Assembly (NCBI GenBank): GCA_002011215.1
Contig: MTML01000083.1
Coordinates: forward strand, 1 to 64,000
DNA from: Archaeoglobus sp. JdFR-24
GTDB taxonomy: Archaea > Halobacteriota > Archaeoglobi > Archaeoglobales > Archaeoglobaceae
Reading direction: 5' to 3'
Length of the DNA stretch: 64,000 nucleotides
The stretch's first letter is position 1, and every line of letters begins with the position of its first letter. A program made the position numbers and the translations under genes. Positions 9,589 through 19,129 of the stretch are shown here, piece by piece. The notes beneath the pieces were generated by a model. It had not been told where the DNA came from, searched no databases, and worked only from the letters and a program-made list of their open reading frames with translations.

Positions 9589-10758
9589 TTGTCCGCTAAA
9601 TCTGCTAAATTAAAAGACAGAGTTGCGATAATCGGAACTGGTGTGACAAAATTTGGTGAGATCTGGGATAAAGATCAGGAAGATTTGCTTGTAGAGGCTG
9701 TTTATGAGGCATGCAATAAGGCAAACATTGAGCTGAAAGACGTTGATGCTGCCTGGTGTGGCACATTTTACAATTTTTCTGGAGTAAGCGGAAATAACTT
9801 CAGTGATCCCCTGAAATTCTTTGGAAAACCAATAACGAGAGTTGAGAACTACTGTGCAACAGGTATGGACACTATAAGAAACGCCGCTCATGCAGTGGCA
9901 TCGGGTCAATACGACATTGTCATCGCAGCAGGAGTTGAGAAACTTCTCGATCAGGGAAGCAGAGGTATTCCCTTCATAGAAGGTATTTATCCTGTCTGGA
10001 TGCCGGGCATTTCTGCCCCAGCTATTTTCTCCTTGGCTGCTAACAGAGCTTTTAAGGAATGGGGTTGGACGAGAGAGGATCTTGCAATGGTGGCTGTCAA
10101 GAACCACCATAATGGAGCAAAGCATCCAAAAGCCCATTTCAGGAGAGAAATAACTATGGAGAGAGCCTTAAATGCTCCAATGATTTCCCCACCACTCGGA
10201 CTCTTTGATTGCAGTGCGGTTTCAGATGGAGCGGCAGCAGTGATTCTTACGACTCCTGAGAAGGCCAAAGAGTTTACTGATGAGTTTGCTACCATCAAGG
10301 CGATAGGAATGGCTGTTGAGACCATACACCCATGGCAGAGACCCAGTGAAACTTTCCTGGGCTTTCCTGCTACCGTTAAAGCAGCAAAAATGGCTTACCG
10401 TGAGGCTGGAATTGAGAACCCCCGTAAGGAAATAGACTTCGGAATAGTTCATGACTGCTTTACAATAACTGAGCTGATTAATTACCAGGATATGCTGCTC
10501 TGCAAACCCGGAGAGGGAGCCGAGCTCATCAGGGACGGTATAACAGCAATTGATGGTGAATTTCCAATTAACCCCGACGGTGGTTTGAAGTCCTTTGGTC
10601 ATCCGATAGCTGCCTCAGGAGTAAGGATGGTCTGTGAACTTACGAATCAGGTTCTGGGTAGAGCTGAGGGATATCAAGTTGATGCTGAAATGGGTTTTGC
10701 ACACAATCTCGGCGGGCCCTACTCTGTAGCAGCAGTAACTATAGTCGGCCTGCCTTAG
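9589..10758 (+). CDS. Thiolase family protein (archaeal acetyl-CoA acetyltransferase / SCP-x type)
   Basis: A 389-residue thiolase of the archaeal, SCP-x-related type. The acyl-accepting Cys89 lies in ENYCATGMD, and the second active-site region, with histidine, reads SFGHPIAASG near residue 340. The archaeal-type NxxGG motif is HNLGGP near the C-terminus. The second catalytic cysteine of bacterial biosynthetic thiolases is not evident. The gene starts with TTG, immediately after the stop of the upstream gene, with AGAGGTGA as ribosome site. Pairing with a DUF35-bearing partner resembles both the archaeal mevalonate complex and thiolase/DUF35 pairs in aromatic degradation (BbsAB). Confidence 0.9.
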   Translation: MSAKSAKLKDRVAIIGTGVTKFGEIWDKDQEDLLVEAVYEACNKANIELKDVDAAWCGTFYNFSGVSGNNFSDPLKFFGKPITRVENYCATGMDTIRNAAHAVASGQYDIVIAAGVEKLLDQGSRGIPFIEGIYPVWMPGISAPAIFSLAANRAFKEWGWTREDLAMVAVKNHHNGAKHPKAHFRREITMERALNAPMISPPLGLFDCSAVSDGAAAVILTTPEKAKEFTDEFATIKAIGMAVETIHPWQRPSETFLGFPATVKAAKMAYREAGIENPRKEIDFGIVHDCFTITELINYQDMLLCKPGEGAELIRDGITAIDGEFPINPDGGLKSFGHPIAASGVRMVCELTNQVLGRAEGYQVDAEMGFAHNLGGPYSVAAVTIVGLP

Positions 10759-11091
10759 GAGTCTCAATGGACTGAGGATTTGGAGAAAATACAGATTAAA
10801 AGGCTCAGAACTCAATAACCCTCATCACTGCTCAGAGGGGTCCTTTCATCATTGCCCAGTCTATGGTACACCTCCAGGAATTTATTTTTATCTTTCTGTT
10901 GTTTGGCAAATTTATGCGATGAAAAGGTTGTCGAATTTATTTAGCAAGAAGTTTCTATCCCCTATCTTTTTTCTATCTCCTGTCTTTTTCTGAAAAGCTC
11001 GACAAGGTATTTCGCATCATTTTCATCCACGTGTAGATTCGTTACAGCAGAATTATCAATATCTTTAAATCATCTAAACTAAGTATACTAT
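10759..11091. other. Intergenic region before merA
   Basis: No intact gene is seen. The last third carries a TATA-like ATCTTTAAATC (11060-11070), about 25 bases before the merA ATG, which suggests a leaderless transcript. On the minus strand, a short open stretch at about 10963-11047 reads like the tail of an old coding sequence (VDENDAKYLVELFRKR) but has no usable start. Confidence 0.4.
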
Positions 11092-12486
11092 ATGACCAAA
11101 AAATATGACCTTGCAATTCTCGGAAGCGGTTCAGCAGCCTTTGCTGCAGCTCTGAAAGCATCTGAACTTGGAGCGAAAGTTTTGCTTACTGAATTTGATG
11201 AGATTGGCGGGACATGTGTAAACAGAGGATGCATACCCACCAAAAACCTCATTGAAGCATCAATTATTTACAGAAAACTTGTTAAGGACTTTCCTGGGAT
11301 TGATGTTAAAGTCTCCCTCAACTTTGCTTCACTGATAGCCCAGAAAGATGAGCTTGTTTCTGAGCTCAGACATGCGAAATATATTAGCGTTGCCGAAAAT
11401 GACGAGAACATGGATTTGGTTAAGGGAAAAGCTTATTTCGCATCGACGTCTGAAATAAAGGTGAACGGGGAAAAGTATGAAGCTGAGAAGTTCATAATAG
11501 CAACAGGAGCTCGCCCGGCAGTACCACCCATAAAAGGGCTTGAGGAAGCGGGCTACCTGACATCGAGAACGATCTTCCAGCTGGATGAGTTGCCAGAGTC
11601 CCTAATCATCATTGGTGGAGGTTATATAGCTCTGGAGATAGGGCAGCTTTTTTCGAGGTTGGGGAGCGAAGTAACGATCTTAGAAAGAAGTCAGAGAATT
11701 TTGAGGAGAGCTGAACCAGTCATTTCAGAATACCTCCGGAAATACATGGAAGAAGATGGGATTGCTGTTTACACCTCGGCATCCATATCGGAGGTTAGTA
11801 GGGCTGGAGATGTGAAAGAGGTTGTAATCTCAGTCAGGAACGAGACAATCAGGCTTAAAACTGAGCAGATCCTAGTTGCAGCAGGTAGAAAACCCAACAG
11901 TGAAAATCTCGGATTGGAGAAGGTGGGAGTCGAAACGGATGAAAGGGGGTTCATAAGGGTGAATCAGGAGTTGAGAGCAGCCCCTAATGTCTGGGCGGCT
12001 GGAGATGTTATAGGGGAGCCGATGGCAACCCCTGTGGCAGCAAAAGAGGGTATTGTTGCAGCGGAGAATGCGGTTGCAGGAAAGCACAGAGTCATGAATT
12101 ATGAGACTATACCCAGAGCTATCTTTACACATCCCGAGGTTGGAATTGTGGGTTTTACAGAGGAAGAAGCTGTAAAAGCCGGCTACACCTGTGCTTGTAG
12201 GAGCCTTTTGATGAGAGATGTGCCAAAGGCAAGGGCAATAAGGGAAGAGAGAGGAATAATAAAGATGGTTACAGACGCTCAAACAAAGAGGATTATCGGA
12301 GTGCACATGCTGGGCGATAGAGCTGCTGACGTTATACATGAAGCTGCACTTGCGATAAAGCACAGGATGACCATAGATGACCTGATAGACATGGTACACA
12401 TATATCCGACCATGAGCGAGGCGGTAAGGATGGTTGCTCAGATGTTTTACAAAGATGTGACGAAGCTGAGCTGCTGCGCAGAGTGA
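11092..12486 (+). CDS. merA: Mercuric reductase, core form without N-terminal metal-binding domain
   Basis: A 464-residue FAD-dependent disulfide oxidoreductase that reduces Hg(II) to Hg(0) with NAD(P)H. It has the FAD site GSGSAA (11-16), the redox pair CVNRGC (Cys42, Cys47), the NAD(P) site GGGYIALEIG, and a dimerisation domain ending in LSCCAE. The vicinal C-terminal pair Cys461-Cys462 passes Hg(II) to the active site and separates MerA from lipoamide dehydrogenase. The N-terminal HMA domain (NmerA) is missing, as in several archaeal MerAs. No merR, merP or merT gene lies nearby, so uptake and regulation must be elsewhere or absent. Confidence 0.9.
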   Translation: MTKKYDLAILGSGSAAFAAALKASELGAKVLLTEFDEIGGTCVNRGCIPTKNLIEASIIYRKLVKDFPGIDVKVSLNFASLIAQKDELVSELRHAKYISVAENDENMDLVKGKAYFASTSEIKVNGEKYEAEKFIIATGARPAVPPIKGLEEAGYLTSRTIFQLDELPESLIIIGGGYIALEIGQLFSRLGSEVTILERSQRILRRAEPVISEYLRKYMEEDGIAVYTSASISEVSRAGDVKEVVISVRNETIRLKTEQILVAAGRKPNSENLGLEKVGVETDERGFIRVNQELRAAPNVWAAGDVIGEPMATPVAAKEGIVAAENAVAGKHRVMNYETIPRAIFTHPEVGIVGFTEEEAVKAGYTCACRSLLMRDVPKARAIREERGIIKMVTDAQTKRIIGVHMLGDRAADVIHEAALAIKHRMTIDDLIDMVHIYPTMSEAVRMVAQMFYKDVTKLSCCAE

Positions 12487-12574
12487 AACAAAAGAATTAC
12501 GGCTTTTAGTTATGTACTTGTTTTATTAAGACTGATAATGCTTAAACAATTTTCAAAAGGTAAGGGGTGAGTTC

Positions 12575-13693
12575 ATGAGGATTGTTCATATTTCAGACGT
12601 TCACTTCGGTTACGAACTTCGCAGAGAAAAGGTGGAGAGAGCAGTAAAGCAGATAAATGAGATTGAGCCAGATCTGGTGATTCTAACAGGAGACATAGGG
12701 TTATGGGGAATACACGAGGAGTTCAGGGATGCATATGAGACACTCTCAGATTTAAGGATGGATTTGATGGCAGTACCCGGTAATCACGATGCGAGGAATG
12801 ACGGACTTAAATATTTTAAACTCCACTTTGGAAGGGCGAGAAAGGCTCTGAAGCTTGATGACTATATAATAGTAGGTGTTGACAGCACCCTGCCCGATTC
12901 AGACGATGGTTATATTGGTTCCGAACAGAGGGAGTGGATGGCAGAGAAATTTAGAAAAGGTTGCGTTAATATACTGGCTCTGCATCACCACATCGTCCCC
13001 ATACCCCATACTGGAAAGAACATGAATGTCCTTGTGGATGCTGCTGAAACTGTAGAAACGCTTATGATGCGCTGCCACGGAGGTATTGTTCTTTCTGGAC
13101 ATAGGCACGTTCCGTACTCAACTAAGTTATTGAGGACGCACATTATCCATGCAGGCACGTTGAGCTCCTACAAGGTTCTGATGCCAGACAACAACTACAA
13201 CATACTTGAATTCAAGAGTGATTCTATAACTCTGAAGCTAAGATTCATTGATCTTGGGGAGGTAGAAATCGGCACATTCAGAATCAAGCATGAAACTCCA
13301 GAATCAACTGGCATATACCACAGGCTGTCAGGGACAAGAAAAGTCCTATTTGTATCTCGCAGCAACGCATGCAGAACAAAAATAGCAGAGGCTATTTTTA
13401 ATGAAATCTCTCCTGGCAATATGCATGCTGTGAGTGCTGGTACTATGCCCGCTGAAAATATAGATACTATTGCAGCTAAAATTCTGGAAGAATTTGGCTT
13501 GAAGGTAAGCAAACCAAGAAAGCTTAGCCAGGAAATGCTGAAAGATGTAGATTACGTTGTTTCCTTTGACGAGGAAATTAACGCTGATGAATACTGGAAT
13601 ATCAGGCATCCAGAAAATGCTGAGGATTGCAGAATGGCAGCAAAAAAAATTGAGGAGCTCACCAGAGAACTGGTTAAAAAGATTTTAGTTTAG
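12575..13693 (+). CDS. Metallophosphoesterase fused to a degenerate low-molecular-weight phosphatase/ArsC-like domain
   Basis: A 372-residue fusion. Residues 1-245 are a calcineurin-like phosphoesterase with the full metal-site set: Asp8/His10 (SDVH), Asp40 (LTGD), Asn70/His71 (GNHD), the LHHHI histidines (137-139) and GHRH (175-178). Residues 255-372 match low-molecular-weight tyrosine phosphatase / thioredoxin-type ArsC, including the VSAGTMPA segment. The P-loop reads SRSNACR: Ser261 replaces the nucleophilic Cys, while Asn264, Cys266 and Arg267 remain. The C-terminal domain therefore probably binds a phosphate-like ligand without normal catalysis. It lies downstream of merA on the same strand. 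Biological role unknown. Confidence 0.85.
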   Translation: MRIVHISDVHFGYELRREKVERAVKQINEIEPDLVILTGDIGLWGIHEEFRDAYETLSDLRMDLMAVPGNHDARNDGLKYFKLHFGRARKALKLDDYIIVGVDSTLPDSDDGYIGSEQREWMAEKFRKGCVNILALHHHIVPIPHTGKNMNVLVDAAETVETLMMRCHGGIVLSGHRHVPYSTKLLRTHIIHAGTLSSYKVLMPDNNYNILEFKSDSITLKLRFIDLGEVEIGTFRIKHETPESTGIYHRLSGTRKVLFVSRSNACRTKIAEAIFNEISPGNMHAVSAGTMPAENIDTIAAKILEEFGLKVSKPRKLSQEMLKDVDYVVSFDEEINADEYWNIRHPENAEDCRMAAKKIEELTRELVKKILV

Positions 13694-13700
13694 TTGGTTT

Positions 13701-15134
13701 TTATTTCATAAATTCCCTCAAGAATGAGGTCGCATAACACCCTCTAGGCAGGAAAAATCTGAAGGTAGCTCCAGATTCATTTAGCTCAACTTTTAATGCT
13801 GAGAAATCAAACGGCATCTCAGCCAGTCTAAAACCACCGCTCGAGGAAAATTCCCTGTGTTCGTGCTTAAAATCATCTAAACCCATACCATCTTCTTCCA
13901 AAAACTCCATAATCTTCTGAAAAGCCCAGCTTTCCTTACTTATGTCTAACCTATAACCTGGAACAGGTAATGCGAGAAATGCCCTTCGCTTTCCTACCAG
14001 AAAACCGATCCTCCTGATATTCTTCCCAACCAGCGATACATCATTTCTATTAACCGGAAAGGCACCATATGGTTCAATGTGCTCATAAGTAACAAAATCA
14101 ACATAATCTAATATTTCAATCTCCTTCAGAGATGTGAACTCCCTTATTCTAGTTGATAAAACGCGATTGAAAATCCATGACTGGTATGCATGAGTAAACA
14201 TCATTTTGAGTGTTTTTGGTAAAGATAACAGAGCCTGTTCCTCATTCTTTCTCTCGATCAGTTTTTGGAGCAGGTTCCTTTCATACCTCAGGTAGGCCGG
14301 TAGCTCCCTTATGCCGTATTTGGGATCTCTCGATTCCCAGAGTTCTTCTCTGATTTTTCGCACTTCTTCCCTCTCAAATTCAAAGGGTTTTGCAACATAT
14401 ATCCAGAAAGCCTCCTCATACTCCCTCTTCAATATTTTCAGTCCCACCTGATGGGTGATATATCTGACTGTACCGAATCTCTGAGGGCCAAAATAGTTTG
14501 GTATGCCTTTTTCATAAAGTTCAGATTTGATCTGATTAATTCTTTCGTAGAACTCTTCTCTCTCCAGATCAAGATCAGTTATCTTAATTTCAAACAGGTT
14601 ACCCAGCAAATCCCCCAATCTGAGTGGCCTTCTGGCTCTTCCTGCAATCTCCACTTCAACATCTCTGATTTTGATTTCTTTAATTTTCTCAACGATTTTG
14701 TTATCAGCTTTGCTGATTGAATAGTGCTGAGTTGTGAGAGCTCTTTTATCCTTTGTTCCTGCGAATTCGATCCTTTTCCGGCTGATACCAAGTCTGTTTG
14801 ATAGTACTCTTGCAAAATTCATAGTGTCCCAGTTAACCTTCTTCACTTTTATAATGAGGTTTGATCCGTCTTCATGGAATTCTGGCAATTTTATGATCTC
14901 GGTTACCTTAAAAAATTCTGGTTCTTCTTTTAAAATTCCCCCTGTTCCGGGAAAAGAAGTGATGTATTCTTCAATCCCTACATGTTTCTCTGCTGATTTT
15001 ATTATCTTAGATTCCATTATTTTAGACTCACTCAATTTTAAGGTTGAATCACTTTCAATTTTTTTTCCTTTTGAATGATCATCAACTGATTGTTTTGAGT
15101 GTTTCTCAACTTCATCTGCATGCTTTTTTTCCAT
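13701..15134 (-). CDS. truD: tRNA pseudouridine synthase TruD
   Basis: Converts U13 of tRNAs to pseudouridine. The catalytic aspartate is Asp129 in the family motif FAGTKDKRA. An insertion typical of TruD (about 215-400) follows, and the chain ends in the conserved PRGCYATSFLREFM. The first 45 residues are highly charged and low in complexity. A second Met at residue 40 (start at 15017) precedes the conserved core, so translation may begin there. It converges with the fusion phosphoesterase gene and leaves only 7 bases between stops. Confidence 0.95.
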   Translation of the reverse strand: MEKKHADEVEKHSKQSVDDHSKGKKIESDSTLKLSESKIMESKIIKSAEKHVGIEEYITSFPGTGGILKEEPEFFKVTEIIKLPEFHEDGSNLIIKVKKVNWDTMNFARVLSNRLGISRKRIEFAGTKDKRALTTQHYSISKADNKIVEKIKEIKIRDVEVEIAGRARRPLRLGDLLGNLFEIKITDLDLEREEFYERINQIKSELYEKGIPNYFGPQRFGTVRYITHQVGLKILKREYEEAFWIYVAKPFEFEREEVRKIREELWESRDPKYGIRELPAYLRYERNLLQKLIERKNEEQALLSLPKTLKMMFTHAYQSWIFNRVLSTRIREFTSLKEIEILDYVDFVTYEHIEPYGAFPVNRNDVSLVGKNIRRIGFLVGKRRAFLALPVPGYRLDISKESWAFQKIMEFLEEDGMGLDDFKHEHREFSSSGGFRLAEMPFDFSALKVELNESGATFRFFLPRGCYATSFLREFMK

Positions 15135-15379
15135 GACAGGATTATCTGAAATTGCTTTTTTATTTTATCGGTATCCAAACCAATTGATGAATTCGGAATG
15201 GAAGAAAGGAATAATATTGGATAGCAATAAATCAACAATTCCAGATAATTAACCAGCAATGCTATACTTAAATCCAGTTCCCCTGTCAGGAGAATGCTCG
15301 GCCGAAGATCCTGAGAAGTGTTAAATTCCTGAAATCTAAATCCTGAAATAATACAAAAACTTTAAGTGTTATCACCTGT

Positions 15380-15730
15380 TTATTTAAGCAAAGGTAAATT
15401 TCCAGTGACCTTATCTATTTTTCTTTCCTCATCCGGCCCTATTACAAGGGCGGTAATTGTGCCAGGAGGTATTTCAGTCAAACCAGCATCCTTCACAATT
15501 CCGGTAACAAGTCCTTCCCTTTCAGCTTTAGCCCTCAAGATCATCATTTCTTTAAGATCAGAAACCCTAAGAACAATCTTTTTCTGGCCACCCAGCTTCC
15601 AGTCTTCAACGACTTTCCTGTCAGCTCTCTCATAACCAATGACTGCTGCATGCGCGACCTGAACTGCAAGCTTACCCCTCGAGAGCTTTAAATCCTCTCT
15701 AACTACTATAACCTGTTTGTATTCCTTCAT
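15380..15730 (-). CDS. pth2: Peptidyl-tRNA hydrolase, archaeal/eukaryotic type
   Basis: Releases tRNA from peptidyl-tRNAs that drop off ribosomes. The 116-residue chain has the Pth2 hallmarks: [25 protein letters not shown] at the N-terminus (Lys and His expected in the active site), and the C-terminal [19 protein letters not shown]. Length is exactly that of the family. It lies between truD and the beta-barrel-like gene on the same strand. Confidence 0.97.
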   Translation of the reverse strand: MKEYKQVIVVREDLKLSRGKLAVQVAHAAVIGYERADRKVVEDWKLGGQKKIVLRVSDLKEMMILRAKAEREGLVTGIVKDAGLTEIPPGTITALVIGPDEERKIDKVTGNLPLLK

Positions 15731-15772
15731 ACTCTAAAATTCTTTCATACTCTATAATTCAAACTTGGGAAC

Positions 15773-16342
15773 TTAAATACGGTCAATAACATTCTGTGAA
15801 TCATTTTCTCGTCCATCCCTGCCAACATCCTCTGAATCTTTTGAATTCACATCGGTTTCTGTTACTTCACCACTCGTTTCAGATTTTGCTCCATCACTCG
15901 TCTCTTCTTTTTTTATATCTTCAATTTCCTGAATGTTCTCGATTTCCCTAATTTCTTTTATAATCGCTGAATTTCCATGGGATTTCTCAGTTTCTGGCTT
16001 CTGGAGGTCTGTGTCAAAATCCTCTTTCTTTCCTGATTCTGCTGATGCTGCAGATTCTCCAAATCCAAATATCTTCAGTTCTTCTAAGCTAACAGGTTTT
16101 GATTTTTTATTTACCCAATCCCTACCCGTTTCTGCTGCGAGCTTTTCATCATAGGGTAAAAGATGGACTTTATCCCCTTCAACCCTATTCACATTTGATA
16201 GGGGGACACCTATAAATTCTGCACCAATTTTAACAATGAGATTTCCTTTATAAACATCCACAGTCTCGCCAATCTCCTTACCATCAACATAAACAAACTT
16301 GCAGATCAAATCATCCATCCTTTTCACCGGAGTCACATTCAA
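15773..16342 (-). CDS. Small beta-barrel-like protein with long acidic tail
   Basis: A 189-residue protein that I do not place in a named family with confidence. The first 80 residues look like a compact beta barrel of the PRC-barrel kind (DDLICKFVYVDGKEIGETVDVYKG..., then IGVPLSNVNRVEGDKVHLLPYDE). The rest is Glu/Asp/Ser/Lys-rich and probably disordered. There is no signal peptide. It is upstream of pth2 and on the same strand, so a translation or RNA-linked role is possible but unproven. Confidence 0.7.
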   Translation of the reverse strand: MNVTPVKRMDDLICKFVYVDGKEIGETVDVYKGNLIVKIGAEFIGVPLSNVNRVEGDKVHLLPYDEKLAAETGRDWVNKKSKPVSLEELKIFGFGESAASAESGKKEDFDTDLQKPETEKSHGNSAIIKEIREIENIQEIEDIKKEETSDGAKSETSGEVTETDVNSKDSEDVGRDGRENDSQNVIDRI

Positions 16343-16623
16343 TAAATAAGTAAATATAAGTTTGTCGAAAATGATGCCATCTTAAAAAAGATTATTCACA
16401 AGACTGAAACCCAGAAAACAAATTAAGATCTCCTAAATTTTACTTTGGAATTCCGCAGATGATATTGGATAAGAATAAGTCAGGATATCAAAGGGCCGAT
16501 TCAGAGAACTCACAATAAACCTATCACCCTCAACCTCTTTATCCTCAGCCCCATGTTTAACAACATCTTGCGATTCAAACCCATAACTTTATTAAACACA
16601 CTCAGTTGCCATTTCAGTTGTAT

Positions 16624-17367
16624 ATGCCAGGACATCCGACAGGTACAGGAGACAACCCGAATGGTAAAAAGAGTATCAGTATACTGATCCCATTCAAACT
16701 CCAGAACCCTAAGACAAGATTGTCAGGTATTTTGGATCCTGAAGAGAGAAGGGAGCTGGCAAAACTAATGTTACTCGACGTTCTTGACTCCATTGCCTCA
16801 TCTATTCATCATATATCCAGTAAGTTGGATAAAATCATAATAATCGTACCAGATGAGGAAACTGAAAATGGGTGTAAAAAATTCCTGGAAAAATTCAATA
16901 ATTCGGTTGTTGAGGTAATAAAAGATAATAGAAGTCTTAATGAGGCAATTAACAACTATATCGACAGAACTCATAAATCTGAGCCAGATTCCAGAATAGC
17001 AATTATCATGGCTGATTTACCCCTCCTCAGCCCGGAAATTATAGCGGAATTTCTTGATTCGGGAGAGGACGTTGTCCTTGCCCCAGGTAGGAAGGGTGGA
17101 ACAAACCTTCTACTGATTAACAACCTTGCTTTCAGAGTTTCATACCATCATGGTAGTTTCATGAAACACATTGAGATTGCAAATTCATTAAATTTAACCC
17201 ACAGAATTTTTGATTCCTTTTATGCAGGAATAGACATAGATGACAGTTCCGATCTCCTTGAACTGATGATACATGGTGTGGGAAAAAGGTGCTGGAATTT
17301 TCTTTTTTCCAAAGGCTATTATGTAGATACAGAGCAAAAAGATCCAATAATAGGTAAAAAAGGTTAA
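16624..17367 (+). CDS. cofC: 2-phospho-L-lactate guanylyltransferase (F420 synthesis)
   Basis: Activates 2-phospholactate (or phosphoenolpyruvate) with GTP for coenzyme F420 assembly. The nucleotide-binding N-terminus has LIPFKLQNPKTRLSGIL, the catalytic region reads MADLPLLSPE, and the C-terminal part has GRKGGTNLLL and FYAGIDIDD, all CofC landmarks. Length is near the family's usual 210-250. The start is uncertain: the ATG at 16624 adds about 18 Gly/Pro-rich residues before the core, and TTG codons lie at 16606 and 16618. Confidence 0.9.
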   Translation: MPGHPTGTGDNPNGKKSISILIPFKLQNPKTRLSGILDPEERRELAKLMLLDVLDSIASSIHHISSKLDKIIIIVPDEETENGCKKFLEKFNNSVVEVIKDNRSLNEAINNYIDRTHKSEPDSRIAIIMADLPLLSPEIIAEFLDSGEDVVLAPGRKGGTNLLLINNLAFRVSYHHGSFMKHIEIANSLNLTHRIFDSFYAGIDIDDSSDLLELMIHGVGKRCWNFLFSKGYYVDTEQKDPIIGKKG

Positions 17368-17575
17368 AAATGAAAAATGAGGTTCTATTATAAATATTCA
17401 TAGATTATTACATATCGAGATTAAACCACAGAGGGTCTAAACGATGGTGGTGTTTTATAACACACTTTATAACACACAACCGCAATTTTCGGTACTGGAG
17501 AGAGATTTCGAGAGAGAAGCCTATTGAATTATCTATGGTAAACGTTTTAAATTAGTAAGATGCGACTTTAATAAT

Positions 17576-19129
17576 ATGCTCCCTGACTACTACCAAATAC
17601 TATTGAAGATCTACGATAAAGTTAAAATACCTGTACTGGAATACATAGACGTTCCCGACAGTGTGGAGGTTCTTGATGAGTACTGGCTTGTGCCTAACTT
17701 CTCAAAGGTCCAGATAAGAAGAGACCTGGAAAGTTATAAAACAGAATATATGTTAATTGAGCCTGTTGTAGCAAGAAATGAACTCGAATTGCTCAACTTT
17801 ATATATGAGGATATTAGGAAAAAACTTGTTTTAAAAGAGTTCCTCCCAGATACTCAGACAAAGACTACCATATTATTTGAGACCTTAGATGAACTAATGG
17901 ATGAATATGCTCTGAGGGTGGAGGATGAGTTAACATTGAAATTGCTATATTATTTCTTCAGGAACTTTTTCGGTTTTGGACCTATTGACAGCTTATTAGT
18001 GGATCCATACCTCGAAGATATTTCATGCGATGGTTATGACATTCCTATATATGCCTTCCACTCAAAATATGGAGGTTTGCCAACCAATGTTAAATTTTCA
18101 AAAAATGAACTGGATACGCTCGTCCTATTACTCGGCCAGAAATCGGGCAAACATGTTTCATATGCCACCCCTTTAATTGATGCTACACTTCCGGATGGAA
18201 GCAGAATCCAACTCACATACGGTTTGGAAGTAACCACAAGAGGTAGCACGTTCACAATTCGTAAGTTCAAAGCTGAACCATTCACGCCCATCGATTTGAT
18301 TTCCTTTGGCACATTGAATTCAGGAATACTTGCTTATTACTGGTTACTTATTGAGAACAAGATGAGTTTTATGGTGATAGGTGAGACTGCGGCGGGAAAA
18401 ACAACAACTATGAATGCTTTAATGATGTTCATTCCCCCCGAAGACAAGGTTGTTTCTATTGAAGATACGAGAGAAATTCAGCTTCACCACGAGAACTGGA
18501 TTCCTGGTGTTACAAGGTCAGGTATAGAGGGACAGGATATAGAAATGTATGACTTACTGAGAGCAGCACTCAGACAGAGACCTGACTATATTATAGTTGG
18601 TGAGGTTAGAGGGGCAGAAGCTCAGACACTATTTCAGGCAATGTCAACTGGACATGCAGCATATTCCACCTTTCACTCAGGTGACGTACAGCAGTTAATT
18701 TACAGACTCGAAAATGAGCCTCTCGAAGTTCCAAGAGTCATGATCCAGTTCCTTGACTCAGTTATAATCCAGTTTATGTGGGTCAGGAAAGGTGTTCGAA
18801 AGAGGAGAGCAAGAGAAATCTTAGAGATAGTTGGCATTGATCCTGTGAACAAAGACTTGCTTATAAATACCGTATTCAGATGGGATCCACCATCTGATAC
18901 ATTTACACAGGTTGCAGATTCAAAAAAGCTTGAGAAAATAGCAGAATTATCTGGAGCTGATATTACAGAGCTTATTGATGAACTTGTGAGGAGGAGAGAG
19001 TTTTTAGAGATGATGTATAAAAAGAATATTAGAGATTACGTGGATGTCACGAAATACATTCACATGTACTACAGAAACTCTGAAAAGGCAATTGAGCTGC
19101 TGAAAGAGGTTGAGAGTGGTGAAGAATGA
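17576..19129 (+). CDS. Type II/IV secretion system ATPase (archaeal pilus assembly, TadA/GspE type)
   Basis: A 517-residue secretion ATPase that powers pilus or archaellum-like fibre assembly at the cytoplasmic face. The N-terminal 230 residues form the usual N1/N2 region. Walker A is GETAAGKT (269-276), the Asp box is VVSIEDTRE, and Walker B is YIIVGEVRG, followed by the His box region STGHAAYSTFHS. The stop overlaps the start of the platform-protein gene by 4 bases, so translation is coupled. A TATA-like GTTTTAAATTAG about 25-30 bases upstream of the ATG suggests a short leader. Confidence 0.93.
   Translation: MLPDYYQILLKIYDKVKIPVLEYIDVPDSVEVLDEYWLVPNFSKVQIRRDLESYKTEYMLIEPVVARNELELLNFIYEDIRKKLVLKEFLPDTQTKTTILFETLDELMDEYALRVEDELTLKLLYYFFRNFFGFGPIDSLLVDPYLEDISCDGYDIPIYAFHSKYGGLPTNVKFSKNELDTLVLLLGQKSGKHVSYATPLIDATLPDGSRIQLTYGLEVTTRGSTFTIRKFKAEPFTPIDLISFGTLNSGILAYYWLLIENKMSFMVIGETAAGKTTTMNALMMFIPPEDKVVSIEDTREIQLHHENWIPGVTRSGIEGQDIEMYDLLRAALRQRPDYIIVGEVRGAEAQTLFQAMSTGHAAYSTFHSGDVQQLIYRLENEPLEVPRVMIQFLDSVIIQFMWVRKGVRKRRAREILEIVGIDPVNKDLLINTVFRWDPPSDTFTQVADSKKLEKIAELSGADITELIDELVRRREFLEMMYKKNIRDYVDVTKYIHMYYRNSEKAIELLKEVESGEE

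Noticed and set aside
9610..10602. Minus-strand frames inside the thiolase gene
   Set aside because: They are shadows of a clear thiolase coding sequence and match nothing.
11092..12486. Lipoamide dehydrogenase as the identity of the flavoprotein
   Set aside because: The C-terminal LSCCAE pair is a mercuric reductase feature, and no 2-oxoacid dehydrogenase genes are nearby.
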